Shown here: one piece after another, positions 53,683 through 62,138 of the stretch | Layout: each line of letters begins with the position of its first letter | Numbering within the stretch: position 1 is the stretch's first letter | NCBI GenBank assembly: GCA_047626725.1 | Contig: JBLHSG010000008.1 | Coordinates: forward strand, 1 to 64,000 | Length of the DNA stretch: 64,000 nucleotides | Source of the DNA: Ascidiaceihabitans sp034111945 | GTDB lineage: Bacteria; Pseudomonadota; Alphaproteobacteria; Rhodobacterales; Rhodobacteraceae | Reading direction: 5' to 3' | Notes under the pieces: generated by a model | The model's input: the letters and a program-made list of their open reading frames with translations, nothing else | Database searches by the model: none | Told to the model about the DNA's origin: nothing | Position numbers and translations under genes: made by a program

Positions 53683-53928
53683 TTAACCGCCTGTCATGGG
53701 AGGGAAAAACGCAACTTCGCGCACGCCTTTTAGGGGCGCATCAAAGTCGGTCAGTTTTTGATCAACGGCGACACGCAAGGCTGTCAGATCGGCAAATGCC
53801 GCCTCATAACGGTCTTCGCGCACGCGCAATTCTGCGACCAAATCGGCCACGGTGGCTGCCGTCGTTTCGACAACTTCACGCGGAATACCGATGCGTTCAC
53901 GGACCCATGCGAAATACAAAACGTCCAT
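53683..53928 (-). CDS. moaD: Molybdopterin synthase sulfur carrier subunit MoaD
   Basis: Ubiquitin-like sulfur carrier of 81 residues. It ends in the essential C-terminal Gly-Gly (FFPPMTGG), which is thiocarboxylated by MoeB. The N-terminus DVLYFAWVRERIG and the ubiquitin fold layout are typical. It overlaps the pgsA stop by one base and is followed by moaE. Confidence 0.93.
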   Translation of the reverse strand: MDVLYFAWVRERIGIPREVVETTAATVADLVAELRVREDRYEAAFADLTALRVAVDQKLTDFDAPLKGVREVAFFPPMTGG

Positions 53929-54593
53929 CAGCGATCGTCCTTAAGGTGCGGGATTGCTTTGCGAAAATAATCGATACCAGTGATCAGCGTAAGGCCAGCG
54001 GCACCCCACAACAGCCAAAGGCCAATGCGCCCCGACCATTCAGCGCCCGTCAGTTTCCAGCGCAGACCGAATTCATCAGGCACATCACCAAACAGGATTT
54101 GCGCCACCAATTCCTGGTCCATGCCCCACGTCGACATCCCCAAATAATGTTCAAACACGCCTTGCGAAAACAGCACCGCGATGGCGACCATTTGCAATGT
54201 GGTTTTCCATTTCGCCAGCTGGGTGACCTTTAGCGTGCCCGCCGTATCGCCAAGGAATTCACGTAAACCTGAAACGAAAACTTCGCGAAACAGGATCACT
54301 GTGGCGGGCAAAACCAGCCAGCCTGACCAGCTGGAAAACCCGATGATGACCATCAACGCGATCACGACCATCGCCTTGTCTGCGATGGGATCAAGCATGG
54401 CCCCGAGTTTGGTTTCCTGTCGCCAACTGCGCGCAAGATAGCCGTCAAACCAATCGGTTATCGCCGCACTTACAAAAAGGATCAGCGCAAACCAATCCGC
54501 ATAAGGCCGTGTGAAATACAAAAACATCAACGCCACCATCGGGGCGGCGACAAGACGGATCAGCGTCAGGATGTTTGGTACGTTCCAGTTCAT
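53928..54593 (-). CDS. pgsA: CDP-diacylglycerol-glycerol-3-phosphate phosphatidyltransferase
   Basis: Makes phosphatidylglycerol-phosphate in the inner membrane. From MNWNVPNILTLIRLVAAP the product has 221 residues and four to five helices. The CDP-alcohol phosphatidyltransferase signature DWFDGYLARSWRQETKLGAMLDPIADK near residue 55 is intact. An in-frame upstream extension of ten codons is less likely. Operon order is pgsA-moaD-moaE. Confidence 0.93.
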   Translation of the reverse strand: MNWNVPNILTLIRLVAAPMVALMFLYFTRPYADWFALILFVSAAITDWFDGYLARSWRQETKLGAMLDPIADKAMVVIALMVIIGFSSWSGWLVLPATVILFREVFVSGLREFLGDTAGTLKVTQLAKWKTTLQMVAIAVLFSQGVFEHYLGMSTWGMDQELVAQILFGDVPDEFGLRWKLTGAEWSGRIGLWLLWGAAGLTLITGIDYFRKAIPHLKDDR

Positions 54594-54736
54594 AATTCCA
54601 TAGGTAGCGATTGTGGGGCGCAAGTGAAAGGGGTCGGCGACACGCCAACCTTACGAAAGTGAGCCGATGTCACGTATGTTCGCGCGAATGGTGCATCTGC
54701 GGGGCCTTGGCTGCGATAATTCAGGCGGAAAGCGCG

Positions 54737-56635
54737 CTAACTGTCCTGAAAGTGATCGTAAACTTTTTGCGCAAGGGCGGCTGACACCCCGTCGACAGCC
54801 TTGAGATCAGCAAGGTTCGCGCGACCAACCGCCTTGGCCGACCCAAAGTGGGCAAGCAATGCGCGTTTACGGGACGCACCAACGCCGGCGATTTCGTCCA
54901 ATGGGTTCGAAAGGGCAGCTTTGGCCCGTTTGGCACGATGCGTTCCGATGGCAAAACGGTGGACCTCATCGCGCATGCGCTGGATGAAATACAGCACCGG
55001 ATCATTGTGACGCAAGGCAAACGGGCGCTGGCCTGTGCGGTAGAATTCTTCTTTTCCTGCGTCGCGATCGACACCTTTGGCCACCCCAACCATCGCGATA
55101 TCGCCAACGCCGTATTTGGTCATGATTTCGCGCACTGCACTGACTTGCCCAGCCCCGCCATCGATCAACAACAGATCCGGCCACATGCCTTTGGTGCGAT
55201 CGGGATCTTCTTTGATCAAGCGTTTGAACCGGCGGCCAAGCACCTCTTTCATCATGCCAAAGTCATCGCCCGGGGTCAGGTCTTCGCCTTTGATGTTGAA
55301 TTTGCGATACTGGTTTTTCATGAACCCATCCGGGCCCGCGACGATCATGCCGCCCACCGCGTTGGTGCCTTGGATGTGCGAGTTATCGTATACTTCGATC
55401 CGGTTCGGCGGCGTGGGCAGGCCAAACGCGTCAGCCACCCCTTTGAGCAGGCGGATTTGCGAGGCAGATTCCGCCATTTTACGCGCGAGGCTTTCGCGGG
55501 CATTGCGCAATGCACCGTCAATCAGTTCAGCTTTTTCCCCACGTTTGGGCACGAGGATTTCAACCTTACGACCCAATTTGATGCCCAAGGCGTCTGCCAT
55601 CAAATCCGGGTTTTCCAACTGGTTGGACAAGATCAATTGCGGCGGCGGTTCACGGGTGTCGTAGAACTGGCCGACAAATGCCTCAAGCACCTCGGCTTCT
55701 TCGACGTCTGCGCCAACACGCGGGTAATAGTCGTGGTTGCCCCAGTTTTGATTGGCGCGAATGAAAAACACCTGAACGCAGGCTTGACCGCTGTCCATGT
55801 GCAGCGCGATCACGTCGGCTTCTGACACGCCGCGCGGGTTGATCCCTTGGGCGGTTTGCACTTGGGTCAATGCCTTGATCCGGTCGCGGATTGCAGCGGC
55901 GCGTTCGAATTCCATCTCTTCGGACGCTTGGCCCATTTCGGTGGCGAGACGTGCCTGAATATCACGGTTTTTCCCGATCAGGAAATTCTCGGCATCACGC
56001 ACAGATTGCGTATATTCCGTGGGCGAAATTTTACCAACACAGGGCGCCGAGCAGCGTTTGATTTGATATTGTAGGCAAGGGCGCGTGCGGCTTTCGAAGG
56101 TCGAATTCGAGCAATCACGCAGCAAAAACACGCGCTGAAGCTGGTTTAACGTTCGGTTCACCGCCCCCGCGCTGGCAAAAGGCCCGTAGTAATTGCCCTT
56201 TTCCTTTTTGGCCCCGCGATGTTTTTTAATCTGCGGATAATCGTGTTCTTGGGTCACGAGGATATTGGGAAAACTTTTGTCGTCACGCAGCAGCACGTTG
56301 AATTTTGGCTTTAGCTGTTTGATCAAGTTTTGCTCAAGCAGCAGCGCCTCGGTTTCCGTGCGCGTCGTCAGAAACATCATCGACGCAGTCATCGAAATCA
56401 TCCGCGCAATCCGCGCAGAATGGCCGGACGGGCGGGCGTAATTCGACACGCGCGCGCGCAGATTACGGGCCTTACCAACATACAAAACACGACTTTCGCG
56501 ATCCAGCATCCGATACACCCCGGGCGAACCGTCGATGGTTTTCAGATAGCCTTGGATCACGTCATATCCGACAGGCACATCTAGCGGCGCGTCGGGTTCG
56601 TTTTCAGCGTCTGGATCTTGCGAAGTATCGGTCAT
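54737..56635 (-). CDS. uvrC: Excinuclease ABC subunit C
   Basis: Makes both incisions in nucleotide-excision repair. The 632 residues from MTDTSQDPDAENEPD show the GIY-YIG nuclease domain (GSPGVYRMLDRESRVLYVGKARNL near residue 36), a Cys-rich patch (LRDCSNSTFESRTRPCLQYQIKRCSAPCVG near 175), UVR motif, the RNase H-like 5'-incision domain (IEVYDNSHIQGTNAVGGMIV near 400) and a C-terminal HhH pair. A 17-codon upstream extension is not used. A palindrome and a DnaA-box-like site lie upstream. Confidence 0.95.
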   Translation of the reverse strand: MTDTSQDPDAENEPDAPLDVPVGYDVIQGYLKTIDGSPGVYRMLDRESRVLYVGKARNLRARVSNYARPSGHSARIARMISMTASMMFLTTRTETEALLLEQNLIKQLKPKFNVLLRDDKSFPNILVTQEHDYPQIKKHRGAKKEKGNYYGPFASAGAVNRTLNQLQRVFLLRDCSNSTFESRTRPCLQYQIKRCSAPCVGKISPTEYTQSVRDAENFLIGKNRDIQARLATEMGQASEEMEFERAAAIRDRIKALTQVQTAQGINPRGVSEADVIALHMDSGQACVQVFFIRANQNWGNHDYYPRVGADVEEAEVLEAFVGQFYDTREPPPQLILSNQLENPDLMADALGIKLGRKVEILVPKRGEKAELIDGALRNARESLARKMAESASQIRLLKGVADAFGLPTPPNRIEVYDNSHIQGTNAVGGMIVAGPDGFMKNQYRKFNIKGEDLTPGDDFGMMKEVLGRRFKRLIKEDPDRTKGMWPDLLLIDGGAGQVSAVREIMTKYGVGDIAMVGVAKGVDRDAGKEEFYRTGQRPFALRHNDPVLYFIQRMRDEVHRFAIGTHRAKRAKAALSNPLDEIAGVGASRKRALLAHFGSAKAVGRANLADLKAVDGVSAALAQKVYDHFQDS

Positions 56636-56921
56636 GCGGCCTCGTTGATTCCTTTGCTGCCTGCACTGTCGTGTCAATTGACACAACCTTTAACATGTCC
56701 ACCGTTCTTGTGGATAACTCTGCGGGTAAGTTTATCTGAGGTCTATATTTTCGTTAGTTTTAAGGCGCTTCACCGGATTGCCTAAAAAATAGGCAGTTAC
56801 CTAGTGCATTGATAAAAAACGGTATTTTAATTGACCCGTGCCAACATGTTGAAAAGAAACGTCTTTTGGTAACACTTTTGTAACCAACATTAACGCAGTG
56901 CAAAACTCTGCGCAAATGTAC
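56636..56921. other. A/T-rich intergenic region upstream of uvrC
   Basis: A 286-base gap, the longest in the window. It holds the perfect palindrome GTGTCAATTGACAC (56671-56684), a perfect DnaA-type 9-mer TTATCCACA on the minus strand (within 56708-56717), the inverted repeat GCCTA-AAAAA-TAGGC near 56780, and an imperfect GGTAACA/TGTAACC pair near 56870. No gene is supported. It should contain the uvrC promoter. A single DnaA site is not enough for an origin. Confidence 0.6.
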
Positions 56922-57698
56922 TCATTCTGTTCCTATTACGTCTGGTGTTTCCCATGCCAAGTGTTGACCGCCATCGACGCACAACAACTGACCCGTGACA
57001 GCCGGGGCGTCCAACAGGTATCCGATGGCCGCTGTGATGTCCGCAGGATTGGCCCCCCGTTGCAGCACAGTTGCGCTGCGTTGCTTGGCGTACCCTGCGT
57101 CTGTTTGGTCCGCGCCCTTAAGCGTTGGACCAGGCCCGATCCCGTTCACACGGACGGCGGGTGCCAAGGCGCGTGCGGTGGTTTGTGTCATCGCCCAAAG
57201 GCCGGCCTTGGCAATTGTGTAGGTCATATAGTGCGGCGTTAATTTACGCACGCGCTGGTCAATCATATTGACGATTAGGCCGGTTGCGACGGGTTCATTA
57301 TTTTCAATGACTGGCGCTAGATTTTGGGCTGCCATTGCTTGGCTTAGCACAAACGGCGCGCGCAAGTTGCTGCCCATGTGTCTGTCCCAACTGGTCTTTG
57401 TCGCGGTTGTTAGGCTGTCGTCCTCAAAAATCGAGGCGTTGTTGATTAGGCAAGTGATCGGCCCGCCTAGAATTTCGGCAGCGCGCGGCAACAACGCCTC
57501 TGCTGCGTCCTCGTCCAGCAGGTCAGCTTGCAAGGCGTGGGCAGTGCCACCCATCGCGACAATCTGATCAACGGTGGCCCGCGCACCCGCCGCTGAATGC
57601 GCGTAATGAACAGCGACACTGTGCCCACGCCCGGCCAAATAAAGCGCGATCGCACGACCCAAACGATGGCCTGCTCCTGTCACAAGACTTCGCGGCAT
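56922..57698 (-). CDS. SDR oxidoreductase, pteridine-reductase-like
   Basis: A 258-residue NAD(P)H-dependent short-chain dehydrogenase. The glycine motif reads TGAGHRLGRAIA (an Arg in this loop favours NADPH), followed by NNASIF near residue 90, IVNMIDQR near 143 and YTIAKAG near 160. TGAxxRLG and NNASxF are usual in pteridine reductases such as FolM/PTR1, so reduction of dihydrobiopterin or dihydromonapterin is plausible. Ser is replaced by Met/Asp at the usual SDR serine position, as in PTR1-like enzymes. It is followed upstream by the exchanger gene. Confidence 0.8.
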   Translation of the reverse strand: MPRSLVTGAGHRLGRAIALYLAGRGHSVAVHYAHSAAGARATVDQIVAMGGTAHALQADLLDEDAAEALLPRAAEILGGPITCLINNASIFEDDSLTTATKTSWDRHMGSNLRAPFVLSQAMAAQNLAPVIENNEPVATGLIVNMIDQRVRKLTPHYMTYTIAKAGLWAMTQTTARALAPAVRVNGIGPGPTLKGADQTDAGYAKQRSATVLQRGANPADITAAIGYLLDAPAVTGQLLCVDGGQHLAWETPDVIGTE

Positions 57699-57720
57699 TG
57701 TCAGGCTCCTTGCATGGGAA

Positions 57721-58686
57721 TTACATCAGTACGACGGCCACATAGCCCAAATACGCGAGGGTCAAGGCGATGCCCCAAGTCCGCGTGATATCGCGTGCAA
57801 AATAAACAAACGGGACCAGCAAAACCGACGCGCCTAGCATAACCCAAAGATCAAAGCGCAAGAAACCCGGATCAACAGGGATCGGCCCGACCAGCGATGC
57901 AATGCCGATAATGGCCAACAAGTTAAACATGTTAGACCCGATAACGTTGCCCAACGCCACGTCTGCCTGACGGCGCAATGCGGCCATAACTGTCGTAGCC
58001 AATTCAGGCAGCGATGTCCCGACAGCCACCAGCGTCAGCCCGATCACAGTGTCACTAACGCCGTACGTCCGTGCAATGATGCTGGCATTATCCACCAGCA
58101 AATGCGCGCCCATCGGCAGGCCGATCAGGCCCAAGCCGAGGAACAGACTGATGCGCCACCACGGCAGGTTCGGGTCGGCACCTTCGACGTCTTCTTCGTT
58201 CTCTTGCGTGCAGGCCTTGCCCGCCTTGCGGTGTTTGTAGACGTCCCAGAATGCATCGCCCAAAACCAGCGCCAAAGCAGTCAACAGAACCAAGCCCGCC
58301 ATCCAGTCGAACACGCCACGATAGGCCAACGCGATAAACATCAGCGTCGCGATTATCATGTAATTATACGTCTTGCGGGTGTTGCATTCGGACGTGTGCA
58401 TCGTCGCAAGAATGGCGGGAATACCCAAAACCATCAGGATGTTAGCGGTGTTTGATCCGACAACATTGCCCAACGCCAAACCGGGTGCATCATCCAAAAT
58501 CGCCGAGATTGCGATTAACAGTTCAGGCGCTGATGTTCCAAAAGCAACGATTGTCAGGCTGACAATTAACGCCGGCACACCAAGGCGCAACGACAGGTTC
58601 ACAGCGCCTTTGACCAGCGCATCCCCCGCCAAAAGCAAGATCACCAGCCCCAAACCGGACAGCAGCCATGGCATCGCGATGTCCAT
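57721..58686 (-). CDS. Sodium/calcium exchanger family antiporter
   Basis: Inner-membrane antiporter of 321 residues with about ten helices in two inverted halves. The duplicated alpha motifs are visible: VAFGTSAPELLIAISAIL near residue 48 with GNVVGSNTANILMVLG near 75, and VAVGTSLPELATTVMAAL near 215 with GNVIGSNMFNLLAIIG near 245. These carry the Glu residues for ion binding. It resembles YrbG/CaxA-type proteins. A tiny gene ends one base before its start. Confidence 0.92.
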   Translation of the reverse strand: MDIAMPWLLSGLGLVILLLAGDALVKGAVNLSLRLGVPALIVSLTIVAFGTSAPELLIAISAILDDAPGLALGNVVGSNTANILMVLGIPAILATMHTSECNTRKTYNYMIIATLMFIALAYRGVFDWMAGLVLLTALALVLGDAFWDVYKHRKAGKACTQENEEDVEGADPNLPWWRISLFLGLGLIGLPMGAHLLVDNASIIARTYGVSDTVIGLTLVAVGTSLPELATTVMAALRRQADVALGNVIGSNMFNLLAIIGIASLVGPIPVDPGFLRFDLWVMLGASVLLVPFVYFARDITRTWGIALTLAYLGYVAVVLM

Positions 58687-58854
58687 TTATGTGCGCCCTC
58701 GTCCACAAGAACACGGGCCGGTGCCGATGCGATATTTGCTACAGCCTGAACATTTGGCCAAATTCATCCGCTTTCCGCCAATCCAATGCAATTTTCCCAA
58801 CATGCCCAACACTGCGATGAACACCAGAAACAGCACGACAATTTTGAAAATCAT
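58687..58854 (-). CDS. Small membrane protein with a cysteine-rich tail
   Basis: A 55-residue protein with one transmembrane helix (MIFKIVVLFLVFIAVLGMLG) and a tail containing Lys-rich CSGCSKYRIGTGPCSC, a C-x2-C plus C-x-C pattern that could bind zinc. Its stop lies directly before the exchanger ATG. It starts four bases after the S49 peptidase stop on the same strand. Function unknown; perhaps a partner of the exchanger. Two in-frame upstream starts add only non-conserved residues. Confidence 0.72.
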   Translation of the reverse strand: MIFKIVVLFLVFIAVLGMLGKLHWIGGKRMNLAKCSGCSKYRIGTGPCSCGRGRT

Positions 58855-58858
58855 ACGC

Positions 58859-59656
58859 CTACAATCCAAACTGGGCGTAGGCGGCCCGTTCTTCAATCGA
58901 GGTCATGGCATCAGCAGCCATTTGAGCACCAAAGCGCGAAAAGAATGTTTTCTTAACACCGTAACGACGGATTTTTACTTTTTCCCCAAACCGTTCGGTC
59001 AGGACTGGTTTGATGTGGCCAATGCCGTCAATCAAACCCAATTCAATCGCGCGTTTGGCAAGCCAGACTTCGCCTGTGAACAGTTCAGCATCTTTATCTA
59101 ATTTGTCACCACGACGGGCCGTGACGTGATCCGTGAAATTCTCGTGGATGTCATTCAGCAAGCCCTTGAGGCGTTTAACATCCGCAGGTTTTTCAGGGCT
59201 GAACGGGTCCAGCATCGATTTTGATTTGCCGGCCGTGTAAACGCGGCGTTCGACCCCTTGTTTGGCAAGCAGTTCATGTGCCCCAAACCCGGATGAAATA
59301 ACGCCGATTGACCCAACAACCGATGATGTATCTGCATAGATTTCATCCGCTGCAACCGCCAGCCAGTAGCCACCGGATGCGGCAACGTCTTCGACAAATG
59401 CGATCACGGGGATGTTTTTTTCGTCGGCAAGTCGGCGAATACGCGCGCCAATCAACGACGATTGCACAGGGCTGCCACCGGGCGAATTAATCTCAAGCGC
59501 GACAGCCGCAGGTTTCCCCCGCGAGAACGCTTTTTCGATGACACCAGCCAACGACTGATCATTCAACGCGCCGCGCCCACCCCCCGCAATCACACCTTGC
59601 AGGCGGATCACAGCGACGGTGGGGTCCGATTTCAGAAATGGGATCCAGCGCTTCAT
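58859..59656 (-). CDS. S49-family peptidase (SppA/SohB-like)
   Basis: A 265-residue serine peptidase with a Ser/Lys dyad. Motifs: VALEINSPGGSPVQSSLIG near residue 52, the nucleophile Ser in VEDVAASGGYWLA near 95, VVGSIGVISSGFG near 115, and the Lys region TAGKSKSMLDPFSPEKP near 145. A signal-peptide-like N-terminus is weak, as in SohB. It probably degrades cleaved signal peptides or membrane-protein fragments. The small cysteine-rich gene and exchanger follow on the same strand. Confidence 0.9.
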   Translation of the reverse strand: MKRWIPFLKSDPTVAVIRLQGVIAGGGRGALNDQSLAGVIEKAFSRGKPAAVALEINSPGGSPVQSSLIGARIRRLADEKNIPVIAFVEDVAASGGYWLAVAADEIYADTSSVVGSIGVISSGFGAHELLAKQGVERRVYTAGKSKSMLDPFSPEKPADVKRLKGLLNDIHENFTDHVTARRGDKLDKDAELFTGEVWLAKRAIELGLIDGIGHIKPVLTERFGEKVKIRRYGVKKTFFSRFGAQMAADAMTSIEERAAYAQFGL

Positions 59657-59748
59657 TCAATCCCATTTAGATTGCGGCGGCAGTGCAAACAAGGGTTTGC
59701 GCCAAAGGAGTTCAAGTTGGTGACCTACCGTCACACTTTGGCCTGCGC

Positions 59749-60510
59749 CTATTGGCGGATGCGCCAGCCGGTTTTAAAGATCCAATACACCGCAAACAGG
59801 CACAGGCCAGAGAACAGACCAATCGCAAATAAGCTAGTGATTACAGGCACATCTTCGATTCCAAAGAACGCCCAGCGGAATCCCGACACCAGATACACAA
59901 CCGGATTGAACATCGAAATTGTCTGCCAAACCGGCGGCAACATTGTGATTGAATAGAACGACCCGCCCAAGAAAACCAAAGGCGTCACAATCAAAAGGGG
60001 AACCAGTTGAAGCTGTTCGAAATTACGCGCCCAGATGCCGATGATAAACCCGAACAATGAAAAACTGATGCAGGTCAGCACAAGGAACGCGAACATCGCA
60101 ATGGGGTGTTGAATGTCGATGCTAACAAAGAAAAACGAGGTGATCAGGATGATAATCCCGATGAATAACGCTTTGGTCGCCGCCGCCCCGACATAGCCCA
60201 AGACGATCTCGAAAAAGCTAACCGGGGCCGACAGCAGTTCGTAGATTGTGCCGATGAATTTCGGGAAATAAATGCCAAAAGACGCATTTGAAATCGCCTG
60301 TGTCATCACCGTCAACATGATCAAACCGGGCACGATGAATGCGCCATAACTGACCCCGTCAATCTCATCAATGCGGCTGCCGATTGCGGCCCCGAATACG
60401 ACAAAATACAGCGACGTCGAAATCACAGGAGAGATTAAGCTTTGTAAAAAAGTGCGAAAAAATCGTGCCATTTCAAAAACATAGATAGCGCGAATTGCGG
60501 TCCAGTTCAT
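59749..60510 (-). CDS. ABC-2 type transporter permease
   Basis: Membrane subunit of an exporter, 253 residues with six hydrophobic segments, in the ABC-2/YadH style. ARFFRTFLQSLISPVISTSLYFVVFGAAIG and VPLLIVTPLVFLGGSFYSITMLPP are typical of that family. The ATG overlaps the upstream ATPase stop by four bases. Substrate unknown; lipid, polysaccharide or drug export are possibilities. Confidence 0.9.
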   Translation of the reverse strand: MNWTAIRAIYVFEMARFFRTFLQSLISPVISTSLYFVVFGAAIGSRIDEIDGVSYGAFIVPGLIMLTVMTQAISNASFGIYFPKFIGTIYELLSAPVSFFEIVLGYVGAAATKALFIGIIILITSFFFVSIDIQHPIAMFAFLVLTCISFSLFGFIIGIWARNFEQLQLVPLLIVTPLVFLGGSFYSITMLPPVWQTISMFNPVVYLVSGFRWAFFGIEDVPVITSLFAIGLFSGLCLFAVYWIFKTGWRIRQ

Positions 60511-61436
60511 GCTGCGTCCTCCTTGACCAAGGTCACAAAAATATCCTCAAGACTACTTTGTCGCGTCACCAGATCACGCAGGGATAGCCCAGCCTTGGCC
60601 ACATCATTCAGCAATTGCGTGATGCCGGTACGTTCACTTTTGGTATCATACGTATAGATCAGCGCGTCGCCGGATGGCGCCAAAGTGAGGTCGTAATTGG
60701 CGAGGCCTTTGGGGATCACAGACAACGGGGCAGTCAACTGCACCTCAAGCTGTTTTTTGCCCATTTGCGCCATCAACGTTGTCTTGTCTTCGACCAGCAG
60801 CAGTTCACCGTTGGCAATAATCCCGACGCGATCGGCAATTGCCTCGGCCTCTTCGATGTAGTGCGTGGTCAGAATAATCGTGACGCCGTCAGCCTTTAGG
60901 TCGGCCACGATATCCCACATGTCCTTGCGCAATTCGACGTCGACGCCTGCAGTCGGTTCATCCAAAAACAGCACCCGCGGTTCATGGGCAAGCGCCTTGG
61001 CAATCAGCACGCGCCGCTTCATGCCGCCAGACAGTTCTTTCAGCTGACTGTTGCGTTTGTCGAACAATGACAACTGCTTGAGGATCTTTTCAATCGCCGC
61101 CAGATCACGTTTTTTACCAAACAGCCCTTGCGAGAATTTAACGGTGTTTATCACGGTTTCGAAGGGTTCAAGCGCGACTTCTTGCGGGACCAGACCGATC
61201 ATGCTGCGTGCGGCGCGAAAGCTGGTGTTTATGTCGTGACCGCCCACCAAAACCTGCCCACTGGTTGCAGATGTGATCCCGCAAACAGTTGAAATCAAAG
61301 TGGTTTTGCCCGCACCGTTGGGCCCCAGCAGCGCGATAATTTCGCCCCGTTCGATCTGTAGGCTGACACCTTTTAGCGCCTCGAACCCGCCCGCATACGA
61401 TTTGCGCAGGTCTATAATATCCAAAATTGGGGGCAT
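60507..61436 (-). CDS. ABC transporter ATPase (exporter)
   Basis: A 309-residue ATPase subunit. Walker A LLGPNGAGKTTLIS near residue 36, Q-loop GLVPQEVAL, signature LKELSGGMKRRVLIAKALAHEP near 135, Walker B RVLFLDEPTAGVD and switch His in LTTHYIEEAEAIADR. The C-terminal extension of about 80 residues is as in DrrA/YadG-type exporters. It is coupled to the ABC-2 permease downstream. Confidence 0.93.
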   Translation of the reverse strand: MPPILDIIDLRKSYAGGFEALKGVSLQIERGEIIALLGPNGAGKTTLISTVCGITSATSGQVLVGGHDINTSFRAARSMIGLVPQEVALEPFETVINTVKFSQGLFGKKRDLAAIEKILKQLSLFDKRNSQLKELSGGMKRRVLIAKALAHEPRVLFLDEPTAGVDVELRKDMWDIVADLKADGVTIILTTHYIEEAEAIADRVGIIANGELLLVEDKTTLMAQMGKKQLEVQLTAPLSVIPKGLANYDLTLAPSGDALIYTYDTKSERTGITQLLNDVAKAGLSLRDLVTRQSSLEDIFVTLVKEDAA

Positions 61437-61516
61437 GGTTTTCTCCGACAGAATTTAGCGTGATTTATAGGCTGGGCGCGATCATGAACAGTGCGCAGAC
61501 GCACAGCATCCGCGCG

Positions 61517-62044
61517 CTAGTCTTTGCCAGTCAGACGACCCAGCCAGCCTTTTTTCGGCGCATCTGCGTCTGCGTCCGCGCCCTCCTCGGCGTCAGGTTC
61601 GGCTGGTCCCTCAAGGTGAGTTTGCAGATTGCTAAAGAACTGGTCCGCCATTTTCTTGGCAAATCCATCGATAATCCGGCTGCCAAGTTGGGCCAGTTTC
61701 CCGCCAACCTTTGCCTCCACGTCATAGCTTAGCTCGGTGCCGTCGCCAGACGCTGTGATGCGGACTTCGGCCCCACCTTTGGCAAAACCAGCGGCACCGC
61801 CTTTGCCCTCGCCTGAAATCGTAAGTGACTGATTTTCAATCATATCTGACAAGGTGACTTGGCCTTTGAATGTCGCTTTTACCGGGCCAACTTTTTGTGT
61901 GACGCTGGCCTCGAACCCGTCTTCGGGCGATCCGATGACCTCGGTGGCGCCGGGCACGCATTGTTTCAACACATCCGGGTTCAGCAAAGCGGCGTAAACT
62001 TCGGCAGGTGAGGCTGCAATTTGGCGGGTATCTGACATTTGCAT
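61517..62044 (-). CDS. CoxG/SRPBCC family protein
   Basis: A 175-residue protein from MQMSDTRQIAASPAEVYAALLNPDVLKQCVPGATEV, the hallmark of CO dehydrogenase subunit G-like SRPBCC lipid-binding proteins. A helix-grip domain covers residues 1-145 and an acidic Asp/Glu/Ala-rich linker leads to a basic tail (PKKGWLGRLTGKD). In carboxydotrophs CoxG helps anchor CO dehydrogenase to the membrane; no cox genes are nearby here. GGGAG precedes the chosen ATG. Function in this context is uncertain. Confidence 0.85.
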   Translation of the reverse strand: MQMSDTRQIAASPAEVYAALLNPDVLKQCVPGATEVIGSPEDGFEASVTQKVGPVKATFKGQVTLSDMIENQSLTISGEGKGGAAGFAKGGAEVRITASGDGTELSYDVEAKVGGKLAQLGSRIIDGFAKKMADQFFSNLQTHLEGPAEPDAEEGADADADAPKKGWLGRLTGKD

Positions 62045-62138
62045 CGGCGGGCTCCCTCTGGTCGCGATTGGACGATTCATACTCTTTGCTGACGCGGATG
62101 GCTATTGCCGAAATGGTTCACCGTGATAGGGCTGGTGC

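Noticed and set aside
56636..56921. Chromosome origin suggested by A/T-richness and a DnaA 9-mer
   Set aside because: Only one perfect DnaA box is present, without a cluster or typical origin neighbours such as dnaA, parAB, gidA or hemE.
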